DNA of 64,000 bases from Mactra quadrangularis (taxonomy: Eukaryota; Mollusca; Bivalvia; Venerida; Mactridae). Both the position numbers and the translations under genes were made by a program. Below are positions 48,201-56,485 of this stretch, piece by piece. The DNA is taken from NCBI GenBank assembly GCA_025267735.1, contig CM046307.1, positions 53,005,395-53,069,394 of the forward strand, given 5' to 3'. Under the pieces are notes generated by a model. It had not been told where the DNA came from and ran no database searches. It saw only the letters and a list, made by a program, of their open reading frames with translations. Within the stretch, counting starts at the first letter, position 1. Every line of letters starts with the position of its first letter.

Positions 48201-51200
48201 AAACATTTTAAACATCCCGATCGGTTAAGTTTTTACCAATGAAATTCATATTTTTCCAATAGCTTGTGATAATCGGTGACGTCGGTGCAAAATCGGTGTA
48301 CGTCGGTTTCGTTCTTTATTGGAAAAAAACAAGCAACCGATCTATCACAGATCACCATGTGTAACTGGGACCTTAGACCATCAGTATTCCAGTCAGTTTG
48401 ATTTCCTACTAGAATACTACATGATGGTCAGATTACAACATGTTACACGTATATATGTTTTGATCGAATAGGTCTATGGTCTTTCAGTTTGAAATTATAT
48501 TTTACTGATAATTTGGCTGGGTTTAGAGCCCACAGTTCCGTCATTTGAAGTTATTAAAACTTGTTATATTTTACTGATAATTTGGCAGGGTTAGACCCCG
48601 CAGGTCCGTCATTTGAAGTTATTAAAACTTGTTATATTTTACTGATAATTTGGCAGGGTTAGACCCCGCAGGCCCGTCATTTGAAGTTATGTAAACTTGT
48701 TATATTTTTCTGATAATTTGGCAGGGTTAGACCCTGCAGGTCCGTCATTTGAAGTTATGTAAACTTGTTATATTTTACTGATAATTTGGCAGGGTTAGAC
48801 CCTGCAGGTCCGTCATTTGAAGGTGAAGATCCCGAAGTAAGACTTGATCCAACAGATGCTACATTTGTTGATGTTATACACACAGATATTGAAGAAATAC
48901 TCAAATTAGGTAATAAAAATCGTTTGAATCCTGAGGTACTTATATGGTGTGATACCCTGGGATTCCGAGGATTGGATTGGTAATAACTTATTTTATACAC
49001 ACCATTTTGTAAGATAACTCCTGATCATTGAAATCTACTTCTAGTAAGGGATCTCTAACAGTACCCATTTACACCTGGGTAGAGTGGAGAATTGTAGGTT
49101 AATTTCTTGCTCAAGGAAATTAGTACAATCCCCTCGCAGCTCAGTGAATACATTACATTCACCCGCTGCCTTAAAACTAGTCGGTTTATGATATTGACCT
49201 TTACTATGAACCTTTGAACGACCAATGAAAGTTGAACAAATTCCAATTTAGCTGAAAAACTTTATACGCATTTACATTGGTTGAACAGTTAAACAACGCC
49301 TTATATGGTATGATCATACTAGTGACTTTGCGTGGCTACACTTTGTATTTAAGTTCAATTAGTTGCTCTATGTTTACAGTTAAAAGATCAGAGATGCACG
49401 TTCAAAAAGATCAATGCTTACTTTCATTTTTGTTAATTTTCCATTATCTAACTGATGCAAAACTGTCCAACATCTTTGCATTATGACATTTTGAAATTAC
49501 AGGCGTGAGAATTTTTTGCATCTATTTTTAAAAACCACGTGACAGTCATGCGATTTAAATGTTTATGTCTCTGTCTAAAAATAGAAATATCAGATTGCAC
49601 GTAGTATATTAGCAGAGGTAGAAAGTGAACGAGTACGAGTGAATCTTTCGAACCGATGCAATGGAGAGTAGGAAATTAGCAGTGCTAGAGGGATTCGGAC
49701 CGGGACCTCTCGACTCCTTAGCACATAACATTTCACTGGTCTCAGCTCTTAAATCAAAATTAATTATGTATACGTCTGTATAACTGTGTGTCACAGTGTG
49801 CAAATGTTGGCATATTTTATATGTTTTTACATAGATGGGTTTTATATTTTGCGGTGCTAGTGTCCCATGCTCTCTCAATAATGAATGCCAAAATAAAAAC
49901 ATTCATAAAATATAATTTCCGTCATTCTTATCATTTTAAACAACATTATTTCATTCAAATGTTTCAGTCAAGCAGGATCTTATCTTTAAAAAAGCATATT
50001 GTTAAATACTATTAAATAACAGAATGTTAAAACCGTTTGAGTGGACTTCGTTAAAATAACAACAAAACTACAACAAAACTTTGACCGCACTCAATTATCA
50101 TTGATACTTTACATGCACATGTAGAATAGTGGGCATTCTGTACACAAACGGTCTAACTGATATTATCACCTGCTATTTATAGAATGGAATAGTGGGCTTA
50201 TTACAAAACGGGTTGTAAAAAATGCTTAGCATAAGGCTAAAACCTTGGATACAGAAATCTAGTCCAAAACAGTAAGTAATTCCATCGGTCACTTTGTTGT
50301 CATATTGTTGTTATGAGTGTATTGTTTTCTATCGCCAGGATTTGGTATAAAACAACCAAGTGGTACAGTAGATTTCTACCCTAATGGTGGCAAGGATCAA
50401 ATAGGTTGTCCTAACACTTTCATGTCACAATTATCCTTGATGTTTAATACCCAAGTTGACTACGGTAAGTTAATCTATATAGCTTTAGACGATTTAGAAT
50501 AAACTCTTAATTTCGAGTGAGTCAAGGACCCATAATTGCAAAAGTGGTGCGGCTATACGAGTGAAAAAAATATGTTTTAACACACGAGTCAACGATTATT
50601 TTACTAAATGACGAATATTCTGATTCTTTTATGTCCCTTTTTTCACCATATTTATATATTCATGTAAGTTGTCAGTGAAATATGACGTAATTATAACGAT
50701 ATTTCATTGAAAGGAGCTTCTTACCAGGTTTGGTGAAAAACGTGTGTAAAAACGTGGCTAAACTCCTCACAGTGCTTACGTCGCGTTTTGCTACTTAACC
50801 ACTGCCAATACGCAAATCACATGACGCTAGTAATATTATCTATTTATAGAATGCCCAAACCCCTCACAGTGCTTACGTAACCCTTTGTTATTTTTACAAA
50901 TTATTAATTTAAACTATATTCTATCTTCGTGTGCTTTGAAGATCATAATTTACTACAAGAAGACTCAATTTGTAGAAAATACTGAGTTGTAACAGGAAAG
51001 ATGAAAAAAATTCGGCTTTCTGAGGAATGAATTTACTTGTGGTGCCAGTGATTATTGATTTAATAAAGGGAAATAATCGCTGCGGGGAATTTGAGAAGTG
51101 GCATCCAGGGTGTTAACAGTGATGATTATGCAATACACGACAAAGGACGCCAAAAAATCAAACAAGCTTTGATAGATCATTCTAAGCACTTCGGGCTCCA

Positions 51201-51639
51201 TTTAGACCGTCAGTGTACAGAATGCTTCGGGCTCAGGTGCAAGATCCACAGTGGTTTTTTCCTTTAGTAAAAAGAAGCTAGTGTGACGTGACCGTTTTTG
51301 GCATCCTACAGCGGTTATTTCCCTTTATGCGTGACGTTACCACTGTGAGGAGTTTGGCACAGGTGAGCTAAAACAAAATGTTTTTGTATTTCAGATGACA
51401 TCGTTGATGTTGTGGCTTGTAACCATCTGCGTGCTTTACATTATTTCACAGAAACTATTAATAGTAACTGTACATATACTGCATTTCCTTGTGCTTCTAC
51501 ATCCAATATGACGGCATCACATTGTAACACTTGTGACGTCACAGAGTGTGGTGTTATGGGTTTCCATACCAAATCATCTCTGACACCTGGGATATATTTT
51601 CTATCAACCAATGCTGAAGAGCCTTTCTGCATTTCATAA
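33268..51639 (+). CDS. Secreted pancreatic-lipase-family protein, copy A, 6 exons
   Basis: Exons 33268-33322, 34717-35021, 46863-47091, 48793-48909, 50339-50464, 51395-51639; GT-AG borders, phases 1-0-1-1-1, total 1077 nt (358 aa). Hydrophobic signal peptide [14 protein letters not shown], likely cut near residue 19. The alpha/beta-hydrolase lipase domain follows: HGW at 99-101 (oxyanion loop), nucleophile Ser176 in GHSLG, Asp199 in GLDPAGP, His288 in CNHLRA. Cys259 and Cys286 probably bound the short lid. Triacylglycerol lipase or phospholipase A1 activity on lipid esters in the digestive lumen or another extracellular site is inferred from the family. The C-terminal PLAT domain of vertebrate pancreatic lipase is absent, as in many invertebrate members. 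It forms a tandem pair with copy B. Intron 2 (11.8 kb) holds the giant foldback element; intron 3 ends in the decoy-acceptor ladder. Confidence 0.93.
34239..34406. repeat. Foldback repeat in lipase A intron 1
   Basis: 'gtgaacgtgcatacgtatga' on the left is mirrored by 'caagcgtatgcacgttcac' on the right, with matching inner stretches. Copy B keeps mainly the right half (about 57150-57250). Confidence 0.6.
34505..34690 (-). mobile_element. SINE, minus strand, next to lipase A exon 2
   Basis: Minus-strand GGAGCAGTGGT-family SINE: complement of 'gttcgaacccgggacctctc' with the head at 'accactgaactactgctc'. It ends about 30 bp before the exon 2 acceptor. Shared with copy B (57355-57538), so it predates the duplication. 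Confidence 0.75.
35108..35188. mobile_element. 80-bp perfect palindrome MITE
   Basis: 35109-35188 is a perfect inverted repeat with arms of 40 bp and no spacer. Flanking direct repeats ACATACTC (35101-35108) and ACATACTT (35189-35196) look like a target duplication. Copy B has an uninterrupted 'catactcaggca' here. A diverged relative is at 55191-55269. Confidence 0.9.
36090..36098. other. 9-bp target duplication, left
   Basis: TATAAATTA immediately before the foldback element, repeated at 46816-46824. The paralogous position in copy B (59083-59091) has a single tataaattg. Confidence 0.9.
36099..36200 (+). repeat. Left terminal inverted segment of foldback element
   Basis: Non-array terminus with stacked TTCGATATTCGATATT-type palindromes and 'gcataatgtgcgaatatcg', mirrored at 46710-46815. 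Confidence 0.85.
36201..38040 (+). repeat. 63-bp minisatellite array A1 (left outer arm)
   Basis: Roughly 29 units. The core CGAACCAGCTCGACGTTCGA alternates with a variant having CCAGTTCGACG. Spacers vary (63 or 66 bp per unit); the first few units are shorter and diverged. Open frames on both strands come from the unit length, not from coding selection. Confidence 0.93.
38041..38646 (+). repeat. GC-rich block G1 inside foldback element
   Basis: About 606 bp of degenerate repeats, roughly 60 bp, with TTGAATCAGCGG and CCTCGGCTGGGC. The junctions to the 63-bp array are abrupt and identical to those of 42613-43214 and 44228-44832 in reverse orientation. Confidence 0.88.
38647..39808 (+). repeat. 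63-bp minisatellite array A2 (left inner arm)
   Basis: About 18 units, with the same run of spacer variants as part of A1, suggesting duplicated multi-unit blocks. Confidence 0.93.
39809..40895 (+). repeat. GC-rich block G2, about 1.1 kb
   Basis: Longer version of the roughly 60-bp GC-rich repeat, about 17 units. Frames are open in places, but the repeats show no protein-like constraint. Confidence 0.85.
41134..41452 (+). mobile_element. tRNA-derived SINE in foldback centre
   Basis: A box TAGCTCAGTCGGTAGCGA, B box-like AGTTCGATTCATG, body 'gtcatgaaataatttctatt', and the 3' end 'gttgctgcggcgtttaatcc'. Confidence 0.8.
41477..41721. mobile_element. TA-flanked MITE in foldback centre, TTGTTCG family
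   Basis: Starts TATCGTTTTTTCTCAACTG and ends GAGAAAAAACGGACAATA. The inside matches 1156-1388 in reverse. Confidence 0.75.
41925..42612 (-). repeat. 63-bp minisatellite array A3 (right inner, inverted)
   Basis: About 11 units in the opposite orientation to A1 and A2 (GTCGAACGTCGAGCTGGTTC). Confidence 0.93.
42613..43214 (-). repeat. GC-rich block G3, inverted copy of G1
   Basis: Reverse-oriented homologue of 38041-38646 with the same entry (CGCATCAACGTCGAGCAGAG) and exit (CAAGTCGTCCGAACGTC) junctions. Confidence 0.88.
43215..44227 (-). repeat. 63-bp minisatellite array A4 (inverted)
   Basis: About 16 units; one unit near 43940 has a short deletion that breaks the open frame. Confidence 0.93.
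44228..44832 (-). repeat. GC-rich block G4, second inverted copy of G1
   Basis: Homologous to 42613-43214 with the same junctions; has an extra short direct repeat near 44640-44655 also seen in G1. Confidence 0.88.
44833..46709 (-). repeat. 63-bp minisatellite array A5 (right outer arm)
   Basis: Roughly 29-30 inverted units. Near 45430 it carries the same 2-bp deletion found at the mirror position of A1 (near 37566). Confidence 0.93.
46710..46815 (-). repeat. Right terminal inverted segment of foldback element
   Basis: Mirror of 36099-36200: 'ggcacattatgcaaatg', stacked TTCGATATTCGATATT palindromes, and the end GCTAAGTTATTGGAGCT. Confidence 0.85.
46816..46824. other. 9-bp target duplication, right
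   Basis: TATAAATTA immediately after the foldback element, identical to 36090-36098. Confidence 0.9.
47294..47527 (-). mobile_element. SINE in lipase A intron 3
   Basis: Minus-strand tRNA-like head (complement of 'cgggctcgaacccacgatct') with a T-rich left end, i.e. an A tail. Flanked by the 12-bp direct repeat TTCATTTTTTGC (47282-47293, 47528-47539). Lipase B has a single 'ttcatttttgcc' here (about 59548), the empty site. Confidence 0.88.
47809..48369. mobile_element. 561-bp element with ATCGGT-rich interior
   Basis: Perfect 13-bp inverted ends CCCAGTTACACAT. The inside is packed with ATCGGT and ACCGAT in both orientations, giving strong foldback potential. Absent from lipase B intron 3. 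No clear target duplication found. Confidence 0.75.
48494..48822 (+). repeat. 68-bp decoy splice-acceptor ladder, lipase A
   Basis: Tandem units each containing a branch-point-like TTACTGAT, acceptor TTTGGCAG and the first 30 nt or so of exon 4. Decoy AGs end at 48588, 48656 and 48724; a degenerate unit at about 48515 lacks the AG. The genuine acceptor ends at 48792. Each decoy reads [11 protein letters not shown] then a stop. Confidence 0.93.
49060..49740 (-). mobile_element. SINE split by an insertion, lipase A intron 4
   Basis: SINE halves 49060-49123 and 49670-49740 correspond to a continuous SINE in lipase B (about 60760-60880). They are separated by the insertion at 49124-49669. Confidence 0.75.
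49124..49669. mobile_element. 546-bp insertion of unknown class
   Basis: Flanked by the 10-bp direct repeat AGGAAATTAG (49114-49123, 49670-49679) inside a SINE; lipase B carries the uninterrupted SINE. I see no inverted ends, A tail, tRNA head or ORF, so the class is open. Confidence 0.8.
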
Positions 51640-51662
51640 AACGACATCAATTACCATAATTT

Positions 51663-51668
51663 AATAAA
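51663..51668 (+). terminator. Polyadenylation signal, lipase A
   Basis: AATAAA 24 nt after the stop codon, conserved at the same distance in copy B. Confidence 0.7.
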
Positions 51669-52235
51669 ACTTTGTATCTTTGTTTATTTGGTTGTTGACA
51701 GTATTTATAAATCTTTCACTAAGGCAAGATGTTTTAAAAATCTGTTGACCAACATAGTACAGATCTGCTATATTAAAACACTTCGGTTAATGCAAAACCA
51801 TAGGAAGTACAAAATGCCCTACATGACAAGAAATAGTTATATCCCTGAATTAGGATCGTTCCGACATTAAACCCGTCGTTTTTGATGGCCTTATTATTGA
51901 AACTTAACTGTACTTTTAACTCAAAATTACACCTTTTTCACATGCAGCAAGGTAATACCTTACTAGACTATTAATTAAACTATTAATGTAATTATTAAAA
52001 GAGTTGTCGTTAAAATAATTTGATCCATGAAACATTCTTTATAAGGTTGTAATGAATGGAACATGTCCTGATTTGCATTTTTACTATTGTTATAAACGAA
52101 GGCGGATTGTCCGATACCAATCCGCCAAGGACACTATATATACATGTATCTTTCTATGAAAGTGCTTGTTTTTTACTCAGTTTTTTTTTCTAATTTAACG
52201 CTGTAGCAACACATAGTCAAAGGCATGCCACAGTC

Positions 52236-53458
52236 CGATGAACATAAAGTTGGCAGACTCAGCAGACACAGCAGACACAGCAGAAAGAAGATCTTTCGGC
52301 TGGGTCTGTTGGCAGAAGGATTGAATTATAACAGAAAGATCAATCCTTCTGCTGGGTCTGTCAAAACAAAGAAAACATTACAGCGGAAAAACAAATAAAA
52401 ACAAATACATTTACAAGAAATATATCAACAATAACAAGGCGAGTGTAGAAAGTAGCCCTATTGTCAGATGTCATATTGTGTTAAAACTTACATCCTTCTG
52501 CTAATAATTGAAGCGTGTTTTCTAATTATTTCACAAATTCATTCACATAATTAAACAGACAATAGAACAAGCTTTCTTTTGGTGTATGAATGTGTGAATA
52601 ACTCGTTTTAAATTGGACAAAATATATGTTAATATTACAAGTACGAAAGTCCGCCCTACGACAGTTTGGTTCGATTGTTTCATTAAAAATATGCTGATTA
52701 CCGAGTCTTATTTTAAACCATAATTTAGACAAAACATGTGATTTTATGCATCATTTTAAAGCTGATTCTTTGGAAAATGCTTTGACGGGTACATTTTGAA
52801 AAATAAATAAACAATAAGGGCATGGCGAGTGTACAAAACAGGCCAAATTTCGAATGTTAATTTGTGTTCGACTGACATCCTTCTGCTGTAAATATAAACA
52901 TTTTAATTTTAATTATTTCACCAATCTATTCACAAAATCAAATTATATATAGAACAAGCTTTCATTTTGTATATAATAACATGTAAAACTCGATTAAATG
53001 AGGCCAAACGATGTAAATTTGATCGATGTTTGATTTTTACTTTGAAATGACTTGTAACAGGTCTATTTCCAAAAGCAGTTTCAGAGAATTTTTAAATTAA
53101 CGCCTGACACATTATGCATCATTTTAATATGGTACATAGGAAATTGTTTTAGACAGGTCGACTTTGATTTTTTTAACCATAACAGCATGGTGAGCGTAAA
53201 AAGTAGCCCTATTTTCGGATATAAATTTGGGTTTGACTGACATCCTTTTGCTGTTAATAAAAACACGTTTTTAAAAAATTAATTTAGCAACCTATTTACA
53301 AATCTGACAGACAATAGAACAAGCTTTCTTTTGGTGTATAAATGTGTGAATAACTCGTTTAACTTGAACAAAAGATAAGTTTGAAATTGTAGTACGAAAG
53401 TTCGCCCTACGACGGTATGGTTCGTTTTTTCAATAAAATTGTGCAAATATATGTCTGC
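52236..53458. other. Spacer between the lipase duplication copies
   Basis: Starts with short CAGCAGACA repeats and a hairpin (52312-52352, arms CAGAAGGATTGA), then the three-unit repeat at 52431-53455. No gene seen. Confidence 0.6.
52431..53455. repeat. Three diverged tandem units, about 370 bp
   Basis: Units begin near 52431, 52811 and 53181. They share 'gactgacatccttctgctg'-like, 'atagaacaagctttc' and 'cgaaagtccgccctacgac'-like motifs. The array ends at the start of duplication copy B. Confidence 0.8.
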
Positions 53459-54719
53459 AGTAGGTAGACTATTAGCGCCTCTGTTTTGATAAAAACGTAA
53501 ATTTCCACAACTGTATTCTCATTTAAACAGTAAATCATAGCCATTTTATTTAGATAACACCAGAGAAATTAGTAAAACATAGATATGTATGTTTTAGAGA
53601 TTTATGGGTCTCAAACAACCATTGACAGCTTCCGGAGGATCCTGACTCCTGGCCAAAACGTTGCCTTGCACCAACCAGGGGACAGCGACCGCCCTGCACC
53701 AGGTATCAAAGTCTTACATCTGAAGCCATTGGACCCTTGACAGCAATGATAATAAAGGTCAACAGTGCACGTTGAAACCACAATCCTCGACAAGACGGTT
53801 ATCAGGGCAAATTAAGGGTAAAACAAAAGTAGCGAAGATCGAACTACACATTGAGTTGTGAAGCCTATATTTTTACAACATAACCTGCATTTGTTCAGGA
53901 GATTTAAAATACGACTATAAACCATGCACGGTGCTCGTATTACAGGAAAGCATTTTATAACGTAGTTCTGCTGTAAAACCACTTTAGCTATTGCAAAATC
54001 ATGCAATTTTGTGAAGATTTTCAGTCCCGAAAGTGAATGCTTAATTTCAGAAGAAAGTGTTAAGTCCATTTATTAGTATATAGAACATTCCGATATTAAG
54101 GCCATCGATTTAGATTGTTCTAATAGTGGAACTTTACTGTACAACTGTATCGTAATGGCGGCAAACACTAACGTGTTCTGCCAATGAAATGTTCGTTCTG
54201 TTTTAATTTTAGAACTTAAGTTTTTACAATATATTTTATTAAGAAAAATATACTCTAAAGTAAGAAGATAAAAATAAGATTTTTCCGTAAAATGCCCTCC
54301 TGGTGTGAGGATTTGACGTCATACTATATAGAAGAGATATAAATTCACACATAATTGTTTTTTTGTATAGATGTATGAATAGATATGAACATTGATAAAA
54401 CTGATAATGTTATGTATTTTCTACTAAAAGTTATATCACTAAAATATACGATGGTATCAATACATGTTTATCAACATCAAACTAGCATGTAATAAAACAG
54501 ACATAGTCTGTGAAAGATTTAGACATTTGTGATGCTATCGCTCTTCATTAGAATTATTCATGTAGCTAACTCATTCGGAACCACTCGGCAATAGTTGCGC
54601 TTGAGTAGTTCCGAATAAATATATCCGTAGGTTGATCGTCAGCTTAAGGAATCACCCTAGTAGTTCCGAATGGTAGCCAACTCCGCAGCTTTTATTAAAA
54701 ACATTTAATCTGAGTAAAA

Positions 54720-56200
54720 GAAAGTTCTATTATGTTCTGTTCTGAAAAGGCCAGCGCATTTAATTTATCAGAATTACACTTAGAACAAAATCATTTCAGT
54801 CGTATGAGTTAAATTGCTTAGAGAGACTATTTATATGCATTGTTTGTTAAAAATTAGACCATTCAAATGTTTTACATTCTGGATTTTACGTACTTATACA
54901 TGATATGTCAACACATAGTTAATAATTAAAAAAATGTTGTTTATAACGGATGTAGATACTAACTTTTATACAATGGACACTTGACCGACACAATGACAGA
55001 ATATAATTCACATTCTTTATTGTACAATGTAATCTCTGCAGCGCGACATCTAGTGGAGACTGGGGTAGTTGTGCTGACTATAATTGGTCATTTGTCCCTG
55101 TGGGTATAAATTGTAATTGAAGAAAACTCTTTTCAAGAAACTTTTCTATTCATTTTATTCGCATTAAATGCGAGAAACTATATGTAATGTCATTCTCGTA
55201 CCCAGAGTCTAGTAGGATTCTCAATACTAGCTAGTTCGAGAATCTTGATAACCTCGGAGAACAAGAATGAAGTAATGCCAGAATGACGATGGTTGCCGAT
55301 GAGGTGATTTCAAATTACTTTTTGCAACTTTTTATATGTACATGTATGTGCTTGTAATCACCTTCGTTAAAATGTACAACTGAGTTGAACGACCATCGTC
55401 TAAGTGAAAAGATATGTAATGAAAAAAAGCTCCACGTATGAAAAACATCCAGTCTCTTTCATGCTTAATTCGAAACTCATGATAACACGTTCTGTAACGA
55501 ATGAATACACGTGCTGCCCCACTGTTAAAAATTAAGAAAAACCTATCGAGCTGCCCGTGCTTTAAACTTGTAAATCCTCAGGGTGTACCACATACTCTTA
55601 AAACTTCCACGTCATATTTCCTCTAAGAAAAGTCATTCAAGAAATTCAAAGGTCTTGTACGTGATTTCGTTAAGTGAGGCCAAGGTTTTTATACATGTAT
55701 ACCATAATGTAACATATGTAATATAAAGTCCCTGATTACCGTCGATCTTATTATCGCTGTCATTGACTTATTTTTGAAGTATTTGACATGTACCATGTAA
55801 CAAGAAGGTACGTACGTACATTTGTGTGTCGTAGTGACCGAATTTATCAAGTATTTTCATACGTTATGTTATAGCTAAGTTCAAAGTCTAGCTTTGTGAA
55901 CTTTTTACTTTCTTGAAACCAGCACGTAAAGTTGTTTTTTTAAGACCCCCGCATATTTTATGCCAATTAAGCAATATTTTCAACATTTTGTACTTGATGA
56001 ACAATTGTTTCGGTACAAGGATCCTGACCGAATTTGTTGCACTATTTCCTCGAACTACAGCACATTTCAAAGTACAGTATAGGCCGATCACAATTTATAA
56101 GATTCGACATCCGGTTACAATCTGGTTATTTAATTAATACTGAACTACTTATCGTACAAGAAGCTAATTTACCAAGCCTATAAAACAGACTACTCTTCAT
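54720..56200. other. Copy-B-specific upstream sequence
   Basis: AT-rich; no gene recognised. Contains a degraded relative (55191-55269) of the 80-bp palindrome at 35108. Similarity to copy A resumes near 56215. Confidence 0.5.
55191..55269. mobile_element. Diverged copy of the 80-bp palindrome MITE
   Basis: Left arm 'cattctcg' through 'ctcaatactagctag' is close to 35109-35148; the right arm is degraded. Flanks GTAATG on both sides suggest a target duplication. Confidence 0.65.
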
Positions 56201-56418
56201 AATTGAGAGTATATTTATTGAAACAAGCTGTATAACAAAGGAATAAGTATTTATACCAAAGCGTTCATCGAAAATAGGTAAAACAGAGATCTGTGTTGGC
56301 TAAATACAAAATTTATACATATTATATGTTATTTAAATACTCATACGCGGAAGTTGGAACTATTTGTTAGCTTAAATACCAGTTATGATTAACTCGTATA
56401 TTGAATAATTTGTGCAAT

Positions 56419-56425
56419 TATAAAG
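56419..56425 (+). promoter_or_regulatory. Candidate TATA box, lipase B
   Basis: TATAAAG 67 nt upstream of the start codon, same context as 33197-33203. Confidence 0.45.
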
Positions 56426-56485
56426 GAATATTTAAAACGCATTGGTATTAAAAGAGACTTTAGCGTATATAATTATCAAAAAAGA

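Larger units (their letters stand above)
31291..52235 (+). repeat. Segmental duplication copy A (lipase A)
   Basis: Starts at 'cagtaggtagacta' and aligns collinearly with 53459-63366 through the promoter, all six exons, the introns and the 3' flank. It is about 11 kb longer than copy B, almost all of it the 10.7-kb foldback element. Its 3' end stops inside a SINE tail (52197-52235) that is complete in copy B. Confidence 0.9.
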
